From Tetrahymena thermophila SB210 (taxonomy: Eukaryota > Ciliophora > Oligohymenophorea > Hymenostomatida > Tetrahymenidae): a DNA stretch of 64,000 nucleotides. Shown in pieces: positions 36,229-47,930 of this stretch. The position numbers and the translations under genes are program-made. The stretch's first letter is position 1. Each line of letters begins with the position of its first letter. The notes under the pieces were generated by a model. It was given only the letters and a program-made list of their open reading frames with translations. It did not search any database and had not been told where the DNA came from. The stretch lies in contig NW_002476163.1 of assembly GCF_000189635.1 (NCBI RefSeq), forward strand, positions 682,001 through 746,000, written 5' to 3'.

Positions 36229-39200
36229 ATGAATAGCAGAAACCAAGGCTTATAAAATGCGAGAAATATGATTAACAATGAATAAATGTAATAAGCATAA
36301 TAGAATGGAAATGTTTAAGGAGCTTCTTAAACTTCTCCACCTTAGTTGCCTTCTTAGAATTAGCAAATTTTAAATTTAAATGCTTAGCAGTAACAATAAT
36401 AAAATAATTTGCACTAAAATCAACAATAACAGGACATTTTACAATAAAACTTATAAATAAACAAAATGTAATCTTAAGCAGCAAATTAACAGCAGTTGCC
36501 AAACTAGTAATCACCTTGGAATTTCTAAGCTCAATGGTCATAAATGGCATTAGGAGTAAATCATTTTTCTTTTCAATTATCTTCACCCAAACACTAAAAT
36601 AACTCATAATTATAATCACAAAGCTAAAATTAAAGATAAATCTCGAAAAAGAATTAAAAATTACATTTTAAATATATAAAAAAGTTAGCTAATGTCTCTG
36701 GTGGTAACAAAGAAATTTATCCTTTATAAATCCTCAATAACTCTTCAAATCTTTCAATAGCCAACTCATAGTAATAGTAATTATAACAACCTAATTAAAT
36801 GCAGATTTCTTCATAGATTAGCAACAATTTTTAATCAAATAATAGTGATAATTAAGCAAGTGTATAAGTTAGCTAATAACAAGCTCAACTCATGTAACTA
36901 CTCAAAACAAATAATAACTCTATTAACTAGAACTTTTCTACAGCACAATAAAATTTTAATAGCATTAATCCGAATTTATAGTTTTAAAAAATATTTGAAG
37001 AATTTTAGCTTGATCAATAAAGACTACATTAAAGGAATATAATTATGTATAAAGCTTTGCATATGAAGAATAATGGAAATATGGAGGCTGAGGGTAAAAT
37101 GCTTCCGGAAGGTGGTTCAGATAATTAACTTGATTTTTAATAGGAAAATCAAGTCAATAATTAGGCTGTCCTTGAAAAAAATAACTTTAATTTATCGCGA
37201 GCTGACTAGAATAAAGAAAATAATGAAGAAGATGACTAAGATGATGATAATTATGAAGTTTAAGATTTTCGCTGGATCTTGGAAAAAGGAACCCCAGCTT
37301 AGCAGAGAGATTTTTTGTTAAATAAATTTGAAAAAAATAATTAATAAAATGTAATATCAAAGAAAAAGGAAAATTAAATCAATAATAAAGCTGTTCTTGA
37401 AAAAAATAACTTTAATTTATAGCAAGCTGACTAGGACAAAGAAAATAATGAAGAAGATGACTAAGATGATGATAATTATGAAGTTTAAGATTTTCGCTGG
37501 ATCTTGGAAAAAGGAACCCCAGCTTAGCAGAGAGATTTTTTGTTAAATTAAATTGAAAAAAATAATTAATAAAATGTAAAATCAAGGAAAAAATGCAAAA
37601 ATAAAAGATTTAGAGATGAAATAATTGAAATAAACGAAGAGTTAGATGCTCAGCTTCAAGATTAAAAGGACAATGATTATGATGAGGAAGCTTACGATGA
37701 TAATCATGAAGGTGAAGATGAAGATGAAGATGAAGAAGAAGATGACGATGACGATGATGATGATGAAAATGATGAAGATTAGTAAAATGTTAAAGAGATA
37801 AAAGATTATTAACAGTTTTAAGAAGTTAATAAGCTTTATAGATAGCAACAAAAATCTTTAAAAAAAACTTCAGGAAAAAACTAAATAAATGGCGGAGATG
37901 TAAATAAAAAAGATAATAAAGCTGGAGAAATAATTTTAGATGATGAGAATCCCTAAGGTGCTAGACAAAAAATTGTGAAGAAAAATATTTTAAAAGCTCA
38001 CTTTAGAGCATAACAGAAAAATTCAGACTCAATTTCAATATTTAGTAAAATGTATAATCAAGATCAAATAAATGAAAAACCTGTTTTCAAAAAATTTCCA
38101 ATATAAAAATAAAAAAAATCTGAACAGTTATTTAAGAATTTGAAGAAAGATAATTCTAGTTCTAAAAACAATGAAAACATAGGCTAAGCCTCAAATGTAA
38201 GGGAATAAATTCAATCCTATCCATTAATTACTGATTTCTAAGTAAATTAATAGTAACTATCCAACGATTCTAATAACCTTCTCCAGCTTTAATTTAATGT
38301 CGGTTCAATTTCTCCTATACACTAAAACTCAGAAAATAGTGCGAGAAACAGATTGTAATAAGTCAATTAAAATGAAGTACAATCATCTTAACCCCAGTTT
38401 TCAAATGCAAACAGCAATTACAGCAACCAATTATTTTAGAATTTCTTATAAATGCCATCATAATTTAGAATCCCTTAAAACCCTTAATTAATTAATTTAG
38501 CAGCTGGTTTTTTAAATAACAACCAAGCATAAATAGTACCAACAATACCAGCAAGTGGTTAAGCATAAAGTTAAGCATCTATTTAGTAAATTGTTTAAAT
38601 TAATTAAAATGCCTAAACTATAAATACAGATAGATCTGATTATGAAAGTAGGATACCTCCTATATAATAGTTAAATATGTAATAAAATCAACAGCCTTCA
38701 TTACCTTTTTCTTTCAACTTATAGCAGCTTACTCAAAAGGCTGTAATAAATAATAATTAACAATAATAGTAATAATAATCCTCTTAATTCCATCAATAGT
38801 CTGGCTTTCCCTACAGCCAAAACATTCAATAAATTTAATAGCTATTCAGCTAAAATCACTCTAGTGTACCAAGGATGCCACCTACACCTAATCAATAATT
38901 TTATTCAATAAATCCCAGTGAAATCTACAGAAGAGAAAATTTATAACGTTTAATTAATGGTAACTTGCCAACTTAAGCTGGAATAGATGGAGAATTACCT
39001 TTAGAAACTCTTAATTAGCCTTTACAGGCTTCTGCAAGAGGGTAATCATAGCAGCAATAGTAAATACCCTCACAAACAGGATAGTAATAATAATAATAAT
39101 CTTCATAATAGCAACAGTAATTATAATAATAGCAATAATAAAATTAACAATAATCATCATCATAGTAATAAGTATCACTTTAATAACCTATAAATTAAAA

Positions 39201-40687
39201 TAACAATTATTAAGGTGCAAACAGAAGCTAAGCTTAGAAGCAAAATCACTTACCTCCTGAAGTAAAAAAAATATATTACACTTATCGCCAAAATTAACAT
39301 CCTTAAGAATATGATCCATAAGAACCTTATATGAAAGTGACTGTGATGAAAACAAATTAAGACAATTCTATCTTAAATAATGTATACTATATCACTCCAA
39401 AAGGAATGGTTAAATCTAAAAAAAATACAGCTACTGATGATATTATTATAGGCAGATAAGAAAGTGCTAAACAGCCGGAACTTACTTAAAACGGAGAGCC
39501 AAACGAAATCCACCCAAACGATATTGTCCTTCCACCAACTGACAGAGCCATCTCTAGAATCCACTGCAAAATTATTTATAAACATGGATTCCATATCCCT
39601 AGATTGGTTCCTGATGACTTCTTTTTATTTTTAAAAGGAATAAAAAGAAGTTCTTTCTTAGTTAATATTCCGCAAAGAATACCTGATGTAGTCCTCAGAC
39701 TTATTTGGAAGTTTGTCCGTCCTAAAAATTCTTTCTATATTGTTGATATAGGTAGCGCCTAAGGGACATTCATAAAAATCCGTTACGATAAATCATAGAT
39801 TATAGAAAAAGGATAGGTCTTCTTGATTGGGGCAGAGACTTAATTTCATATTCTCGAAGTAAATCATCACAATTTTATGTAGAAAGATGAGTGTAGAGAA
39901 GATAGTGGAGCTATGACAAATGAAAATACTGGCAATATGGTATACGATGAAAATGATTTTATCAACTTCCTTCTTTACGAGAAAAAAGCAAACACAAACA
40001 TACATGGACTCACAGCTGAAGAATAATAAAAATTAGAAACATTATATAATTAACAAGATAATGATTTATAAAATAATACTACATAACTTGTTGATAGCAA
40101 AAAGAATTTCAGACCTTATGTCAAGCTAAAAGTTAATTCCACATAAGTTTCTTACCATCTTTTTGTCTTTAGTTAGTAAGCTTAAGATTAAGGTTTCAAG
40201 ATAGGCCGTTCTCAAGAATGTACTATTCAGATTAATATAAATACTATATCAAGAAAGCAATCTAGAATATTCTATCAGTAAAATTATTTATAATTTATTA
40301 ATTTGCCTCTATTTTTTTTACAAAAAAACACTTGATCTTAAATATATTTTTTTATTTAGTAAAGGAAAGTGGTAGCTTAAGGATGGAGATATGACAAGAG
40401 AAAGTGCTAATGGAACATGGATTTCTTTGAATGACTATAGAGAAAAAAGTGAATCAAGGAATGAAAGTGACTAGAAAGAGATAGAAGATGGATCTGAAAT
40501 AAAGATAAGTGACTCTATTCTTAAAATAGAGATTTGTAATAATGAAGTTAAGAAGGTTAAGCCTAAATATAGCTTTAACTTAGACAATTTAGATGACGAC
40601 TAAATGGAAGTGGAATAAGAAAATAGTAGGAATAACGAAAATTCTATAAATTCTTAAGATAGGCCAGATTTGGATATTACTGGTTGA
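36229..40687 (+). CDS. Large Gln-rich protein with two C-terminal FHA domains, 1458 aa
   Basis: Start ATG 36229, one 82-nt intron (40278-40359, phase 2), TGA 40685-40687; 4377 nt in frame. FHA domains bind phosphothreonine peptides, so the product probably recruits phosphorylated partners. FHA 1 (about residues 1065-1210) has IIIGRQES, then RAISRIHCKIIY and IVDIGSAQGTF. FHA 2 (about 1295-1420) has GFKIGRSQECTIQI, TISRKQSRIFY and TRESANGTWI. Each retains the Gly-Arg and a Ser-Arg-(Ile-His or Lys-Gln) core. The first 300 residues are Gln/Asn-rich, then two near-identical 75-residue repeats (37144-37368, 37369-37593), an Asp/Glu run near 37700-37790 and a long Gln/Ser/Asn region. No kinase or other catalytic domain seen. 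The upstream frame has no stop just before the ATG, so the start is less certain than the rest. Confidence 0.88.
37144..37593 (+). repeat. In-frame 225-bp tandem duplication inside the FHA gene
   Basis: Two 75-codon units, 37144-37368 and 37369-37593. The central part, encoding EEDDQDDDNYEVQDFRWILE and GTPAQQRDFLL, is identical even at synonymous sites, so the duplication is recent. The edges have diverged slightly (for example TCGCGA versus TAGCAA). Confidence 0.92.
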
Positions 40688-41632
40688 TATTAAATACTAT
40701 TTATATTGATTCTCTACACAAACTATTAAAAAAACATACAAAAAAATTAAATAAAACTATATTTTTTATCTTCTAAATAGAGATATTTATTTACACATTT
40801 TACTGGTAATTAATTATTGTCTCATTTTTAGAAGTTATTTATTAGTAACTCAATATTCTTTTATTTGTTATTATCTAGTATTGTTTATTATAATTACCAT
40901 TCTTTTATTTTATGATTCTTATGTAATTAATATAACATCATCCAATATTTTTAAAGTTTTTAATAGAAATTAATATTTTTATAAATTACTAAGCAAATTT
41001 TTTATAATTAAATTAATAAGTTAAAAAAAGTTTTTTTTAATTTAAATGACATATTTTTAAAACTCAAAAAACAAAATTTAATAAATTAAAAACAAAAGTA
41101 TTAATATTAATTAAATGTATTTCTAAAAAAATCTAAGAAAATCATTTTTTTTATTTAAGTTGAATTAATAATTTTTATTTTTTGGCTATTTTTATATTTT
41201 AAACATTTAAATATATTTTATTTATTCCTATCTACTAATAATAAATTCTCTCTTTATAATATCTATTTTCAAAATTTTTTTGTTCAATTTTTTAAAAGAA
41301 AATTTTTGTAAACTATTAAAAATAACACTTTTAAAATTAAAAATAAAAGTTTTTATTATTAATTATTTCATAATAGATTAAAACTTTTATTTTACAAATT
41401 ACATTTAAAATTTCAATTAAAAGTTAAGCATGAAAAAATTATTTTATATTTTTCAAAGCTAATTTCATTATTATTTAAATTTAGTACAATATTTTATTAA
41501 ATCAACTTAAAATTACAATAAAAATACTTTTTTATTGGTAAAAGATTATACAATACTTACTTGATAACTTAAATTTGAATAAACAATACAATATCCTTAA
41601 TTTTAAGTAGATTAAACTCATTATGTTCAAAA
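40688..41632. other. Convergent intergenic region, about 945 bp
   Basis: 3' ends of the FHA gene and of the M16 peptidase gene face each other here. Extremely AT-rich; nothing recognised. Confidence 0.5.
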
Positions 41633-44600
41633 TCAGACTTTAGAGTAATAGTAAGGATATAATGCAAGTCTTGATTGAATTGTTTCAATGTCCTTGTAAT
41701 GTGCATAGTTTTCATTATGAATTAAATCATCTAAAAGTTAGTTTTATTCTTCTTTGTGTTTTTGAGAAACCAAATAAAATTCTAAACTTCTTGGTTCTTA
41801 GTAGAGTAAAGCCTTAGCAAATTTAGTGAACTCTTCAAGGGTTACATTTTCAATATCCTCAACTCTTTTTTGTTCTTAAGATTAAAATATAAACTTTAAT
41901 AAAATACTTTTATAAAAAGATTTTACTCTTTCCAAATATATACTAAGTGTTGATTGCTTCTTCGTATCTAGCAGTTTCAGCAAAAATGTCAGTGTCTTTT
42001 TCTTTGACTGTATTTTTTACACCCTCAACAAGTGTTTTAAATTATTCTTCTGTCATATTTATTAACTTTTCTTCCATAGACTACACAAATGCTTTGATTC
42101 TATTTGAAACTTCAATTGGTGGTTTGACATTAGATTGTACTACAAATACAATACCACCTATTCCACTTCTCGTGTTTACAGATGTAAATACTACATAACC
42201 AAGTTATTCTACAGTTCTTAACTAAGTAAATGCTGGTATTCTTAAGAAAGTTTAAACTAAGTCAAGTAAATTATGGTTTCTAATTGTGCACTCTTAAGGG
42301 TATTGATATAGCTTTGTGCCTATTTTTTAAAAAAATGTCTTATTAATTTTAATTAAAAAATTTTTAAGTTTATATACAAGTAGAATTTTCATCTCCTTCA
42401 GGTAAATGTCTCTACCAAACAATAGTTTAGTTTGGAATTAATTAATAAGCACGAATTTAATTAATTTCAAATTGCTAAATCATCTTGTAATTTAATTTTT
42501 AAAGAACCTCAAGCCCCTAATTTGTAACATCTAAAGCAGTTTACTTTTCAAAATTACCTACAATAAGCCATTCGAAGCGTAAATTCTTTAACCATTGCTT
42601 CACAAAGTGAGTAAAGCTTTCGAAAGTGATTCCTTTAATAGCTTCAGCCTTTTATTAGGGAGAGTGGAAACCAGTACGAACCAAATAATCAACGTAAGGA
42701 GCAATTTGTTAGAAAGGTGGATTTTTGAAGAAGTTGTCAGTCTCTTTAGCAACTTCTTCATAAATATTATTAAACAGTTCTTAATTTGCAAGTGGATTAA
42801 ATGAGACTAATTTTTCAAGAATTTATAAAGTGAATCTTGGCAAAGAATCGTTAAAACCTTTAAAGTCTAATTTTAATTAAAGTGGGGTTATTGCCATTCT
42901 AAAGCTTAAATAAGCTTATTCTGCCATATAAGTTAGCTCGCTTACATGATGATTGAACAAAAGTTCCCATATTTTAGAATGTAAAACATTTTATACATTA
43001 TGAGGAAGGTCGCAGCTAAATTAATAAAAATGTTTATTTTATAAAATTAAATTAAAAAAAAAAATTACTCTTTGAAGTAAATAAACAGACTAATCTAACC
43101 TTTAGGGGTTAAAAAGGTGTTATCCTGCTTAAACCAAACATTATCTTAAATTTGGACAGGTAACTTTGATTAAGTTTCATCATTTTTACTACCAAATATT
43201 GTCATAGATTTAGGAACAAAATCGTTTGGAGGAGGAAGATCAAGCTTTTTTTGTGATTTAGTAAAGCTCAAATCAGGATTTTCAAAAGATTTTATTGTTG
43301 TTTCATCAAAGTTTTCACAACTGTACTTAGTGCCATAAATAGGCTCAGTTAAGTTGCATAAAGACTCTTAAGTTTTAGATTGTAAGAATATTCTTAAGTT
43401 GCTAGTCTTTAAAGAGTCAATATACTTTTAAATCAATTCCTTATCAAAAGACTCAAATAAGTAAGGCTATACTAAAATATCTTCAATTTCATAGTATTGC
43501 AATTTTGAAGCAAGGGTGAGAATGTATTACATAATTTTCTACTTATCTACATTATCAAATTTTAATTTATTGATAGTATTTATTTCCTAAAAAATCCACT
43601 CTTAAGCTCCTTTTTCACGAAGCATTTTTAAGTAAGCAAATGTGGTATTAACTACCTATTAATAGATTTATTAAAAGCTTAAAATGAAAGTTTAATTACA
43701 AATGGTTCTATTTTACATTTTAGTAATTCTACAAGCCTTTTTGAGTGAGTTTTATTTCAATTTCAAAAAGTGTGAATAAGTTCATGTAGTCATGGTATCC
43801 TGAAGATAATTCTAAAGCTAGCCCTTCTTCTTTAAGGAATGAGAGCAAAGAATTTTCACCTTCGTGGCCAATTAGATGGCTAATGTACTTAGCAGGATTA
43901 CTTTTATAATGTGGAAGAGTGTGGTCGAGAGTCCACATTAATTTAAGCTATATATTTATTTTAATGTGAATTTTAAGTATTTAATATTTACTAATTTACG
44001 TAATCTTCATCTTTTACTGGAGTGACTCTCCAGAAATTGCCCTAATTAGTATCATCAAAAGGCTTCTCTTCATACTTTGGAGAATCAATATCCTTGTTCT
44101 TAACAGACCAAAATTTATCCATCACTAATGTTTCTAACTATGAAATTGACTGATTGCTATAAACAACAAGCTTCATTTGATTACTGCTATAATATCTATT
44201 ATTGTTTAAAAATAAATGTAGTAAACCTATCTCTTATTAATTAAATTTCTTTTTTTCTAAATGAACTAATTTTTTGATTTAAACTTTTTTACAAGTAGAA
44301 ATAAAATTTTACCTTTCAAAGAATTTAATAAGATCTTCTCTAATATTAGGGTGATCCAGTGTTTCCAAAGACCCAACACCAAACTTTGAATTAAAAGTAG
44401 TTTAACTTGCTTTATTTTATTTAAAAAATATACCTTATTTAAAGGATTCCCCTTCTTAGCAGAGTGCCTCAATAGTTAGAATTAACGCCATATATCTTAC
44501 TTGAAGTATAATTGATGTTCGCTATTAACTGCATTCATTTCTCTCTTAGCACAGCTTTCTGTAAATAGAGGAGCTATAAAGAATTGAGAAAAACGGTCAA

Positions 44601-45124
44601 TACCACCTTCAAATGCAGAATTTGAACATTCAAAGAAGTAATTAGTTTCCATCAAATCTGTGTATGCATTAAAGAGACCAGAATTTTTAGAAAGATAATC
44701 CATATATTCTGATTAATTTGGATACTTTTCAGTACCTAAAAAGAGCATATGCTCTAAATAGTGAGCTAATCCTTCACGCTGTTAAATATGGTTGGAAATT
44801 AAATCATTTTATGTTTAAGCTTTTTAGCTTTTTATAATAATTTTATATTAAAAATATAATTTAATTACATCAGCTGGATCTTCTAAAGCTCCAACGAACA
44901 CATTCATGGCTACACCAGACTTATCAGTTTCTAATTAATTGTAAATAAATGAGTATGATTTAAAACAATAAGAAACAAACATTTTTCTAATCATATTTAT
45001 TTTTAAAATGAAAAATACCAGGATCAGAAATCAAAACAATAGTCATCTTATTCTCAAGACGGATTGCCTTATATTCTCTTTTGTCATTTTGACTCTTTGT
45101 AATTTTTGATAGATTCTCACACAT
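41633..45124 (-). CDS. M16 metallopeptidase, insulin-degrading-enzyme-like (insulysin), 956 aa
   Basis: Zinc peptidase that degrades medium-sized peptides in a closed chamber, usually in cytosol or organelles. The inverted zinc motif HYLEH (HxxEH, about residues 62-66) is followed about 75 residues later by the third ligand in AVNSEH. Other family landmarks: YLSKNSGLFNAYTD, HLIGHEGENSLLSFLKEEG, YYSSNQMKLVVYS, AYAAEL-like TYMAEQAYLSF, QLGYVVF near the C-terminal domain. Ten exons; introns 44931-45018, 44779-44868, 44384-44433, 44196-44312, 43948-43999, 43656-43716, 43016-43068, 42320-42377, 41875-41926; 2871 nt in frame, stop TGA at 41633-41635. Length matches typical insulysins, and catalytic residues are intact, so it should be active. 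No signal peptide; a mitochondrial or cytosolic location cannot be told apart. Confidence 0.93.
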
Positions 45125-46104
45125 TTTTTATATTTTTCCTTTAATTTCTTAAGATCAATGCAAAATTTTTATTTTAAAAGATTTATCAATATTGAATCAC
45201 TTTCTGATATCTCTATCTGGTGAGAAACAAATACGCAATTAATTAAAGACCGTACTTTAGAAAGAATTCATTTAAATGAATTTTATAATTTAAAATACCT
45301 TTTTTGGTTTATAAGCCTTTATTATTTATTAATTTTTTATTTCTCCGTTTTCAAAAAATGCATATATCAATCAATGGCTTACTATATTTTCTATAACAAG
45401 CAATATGAATAGATTTTTTTGAAATAATAATTATCAACAGAAATTCGAAAAATGTATCTAAATTTGTTTTGATTAAATAATTAAATTAAATTAAAATAAC
45501 TCTAGAAATGGTTGAATTAATTTATATTCTGGAATATTTGAGTGATAGAATAGTAATAAGAATATTTATTTTATAGAAAATACTTTATTTATTTAAAAAA
45601 TTGTAATAGAGTTAATTAAACTATTTCAACAAATATTATACACTTATTGAAAATGAAATACTTAAAAGGAAAAAATATTTCAATTTTATTTTTTAAAGAT
45701 AAAAATGAATAAAAGAACAGCAAAGGTAGCTAAAAAGTAAAGAGATAGATAAGAATTTTAAATACTGGAATATTTAAACTTAGTATTATTTATATAATTG
45801 TTTGCAGATTCAAGGTTGAAGAGAAAAGTATATTTAATGATATTTGATATAGCTAAATAAGCATAAATAAAATTTATTCATAAGGATAACTTCTTTATTT
45901 TTTTATAAAGATACTGAGTTACATCATATAATCAATCAATCAATTAAGCAAGCATACAAACAAGCTTAGAGCTAATTAATTTTTCTGTTTGAAACAAAGA
46001 AAAAAAGAAGCAAATATAATAAATAATTGATTTTACCTAATTATTGTAAAAATACAAATTATTAAAAAGAAAATAAAAAGTAAATCATAGCTTAGCTTGA
46101 TAAA
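45125..46104. other. Divergent intergenic region, about 980 bp
   Basis: Between the M16 peptidase (leftward) and MAPEG (rightward) genes. Contains a doubtful 70-codon frame at 45705-45917; otherwise AT-rich. Should hold both promoters. Confidence 0.5.
45705..45917 (+). CDS. Doubtful small open frame, 70 aa
   Basis: ATG 45705 to TGA 45915-45917. It starts with a basic MNKRTAKVAKKQRDRQEF and continues hydrophobic/basic. The start looks gene-like, but with a single stop codon and this base composition open frames of 70 codons arise by chance. Composition does not differ much from the flanks. Listed only as a possibility. Confidence 0.2.
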
Positions 46105-46947
46105 ATGACTTTCTAACACTTCTACGAAGATCCTGCTCCAACTGCAAACGCCCCTGTTGACAACCAATCTGTTATTTCTGTTGACAAGATGTACGGTTTG
46201 GTAGTTATCTCTGCTTTAACTCTCTGCTTCCAATGCGCTGTCTATGGATACTTCCTCGTTGGACGTTACAGATCTAAAATTTTTAATAAGAGCTTCTTAG
46301 AAGCTGAGTTCGGACAACTCCATAAAGTAAGAAGCATTCATAATATTTATTGCAATCAGTTTTATTTACCAGAAAAAATTAAATTATTTTTAATCAACCT
46401 AACTTTAAATAAATATATTCTTTTATTTCAAAGGACGTTACTTAAAGATCTATTGAAGCTGGTGGTTATCCTGATATGGGTAGTGGTGTATACGCTTAGA
46501 GACTTGACTACTATTCTTGGTTATTATTCAATAAAGCCCAAAGGTAAAATTATTTTAATTAAGAATTATTTTTAGTACTTTATAAAAATAATTGAAAAAA
46601 TTAATGAAAGAGTTTTTACAATATAAATTATACTATTTAAGTATGGTGTTAACAAACTAACTAACAATTATTTTATTATTAAAAGAATTCACTCTAACTT
46701 CTAAGAAACCCTTCCTATTTCAGTCTTTTTCCTCTTAGTTGCTGGTTTATAGTTCCCTATCACTGCTTCAGTTTTTGGTTTCATTCAAGTTTTTGCAAGA
46801 CTCCTCTCTCTTGCTTACATCTCCAACTAAGGTGCTACTCACCCCCTTAGAAGAATATCTTCCTTACTTATTCTTGTTTCTATCCTCACAACTTTCGTTT
46901 TAGCTTTTATTAAGGGAGTTTACGTTATGAAGAATCACCACTAGTGA
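46105..46947 (+). CDS. MAPEG-family membrane protein, 197 aa
   Basis: MAPEG proteins are small four-helix microsomal enzymes related to glutathione S-transferase 1 and leukotriene C4 synthase. Three exons: 46105-46326, 46434-46543, 46686-46947; introns 46327-46433 and 46544-46685; 594 nt in frame, TGA 46945-46947. After a polar N-terminus, helix 1 is LVVISALTLCFQCAVYGYF. The family motif follows as FNKAQRIHSNFQETLPISVF (the NxxE/RxxxN-type site), then FGFIQVFARLLSLAYI and a last helix before KGVYVMKNHH. Codon usage favours C-ending codons (TTC, AAC, CTC, GAC) much more than its neighbours, a sign of high expression in Tetrahymena. Substrate not determinable; glutathione conjugation or peroxidase activity is the family norm. 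Confidence 0.88.
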
Positions 46948-47930
46948 AAATTTTTGTAAGAAGCAAAATAAATTTATTATGGATAATAAGATATTCATAA
47001 ATTTTAAGCGCTTAAATAAAATTCAAATAAATGTTTACATTAATATATGTCATTGAATATTTTGTAATAGCTAATAAATTTTCTTCAAATTTTTCATAAA
47101 TTACTTAAATAATATTTTATTCGTTATTTATTTTACTATTTTTATGCAATTTGTTTAAATATTTACATTTACAAATTTTCAACTTTCTTAGTTTATTTCT
47201 TTTTGACTTTTTTATAATATTTAAAGAAACAAAAAAATTTTCAAATTCAAATATGTAATTGATATGAATTTATGAATACAACTTTTATATTCTTTAAGAA
47301 ACAATTTTAAAACGATTTATGAGTTCTTGTGTTCTTTAATAATATTCAATTTATATAAATTTATGATAAATTTAATTTTTCAAGCTTTTAATTAAAAATT
47401 TTAAAATAATTAATTAGTTTTTCACTCTTTACTAGATTCTAAAATACTTTATTTTTATTTTTTTATTATTTAAATTAAAAAATGATTCAAATATTATTTT
47501 TTTTTAACAAATCTATTTTTTAAGAAATAATTTTTAAAATGATTAATAAGTTAGTTCATTTGTTCTTTAGTACTTTAGTAAATTCTAAATTAAAATAATT
47601 TTTACTACTTTATTATTTAAAATAAAAATTTATTTAAATTCAAATATTCAATTTTTAAATGCAGCGAAACATGAAGCTTCAAAATAATTAATTCAAACTT
47701 TCATTCCAAATTCTAAAATATTTTATTTTATCTTACAATTAATTCTTTTTTTTCTTTAAGTTTAAAATTTTTAGAATTTTCACTCATACAAATAAAGATT
47801 TTATACAATAAATAGTTATTTATTTGTTTGTTTGTTTATCTAATATTATAACTTTAAAAATTATTATTTTTATTAATTTTAGCTTCATAGAGTTACTTTA
47901 GCTTTATCAAGATTTAAATAATAAAAACTT
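46948..47930. other. Convergent intergenic region, about 980 bp
   Basis: Between the 3' ends of the MAPEG and Brr2 genes. AT-rich; nothing recognised. Confidence 0.5.

Noticed and set aside
36272..36619. Hydrophobic minus-strand frame of about 115 codons
   Set aside because: It is the antisense of the Gln/Asn-rich N-terminus of the FHA gene (TAA/CAA codons read backwards as Leu/Ile/Val-rich). The sense frame is open for over 4 kb with matching intron phase.
37642..37851. Poly-Ile/Phe minus-strand frame
   Set aside because: Antisense of the Asp/Glu run in the FHA gene.
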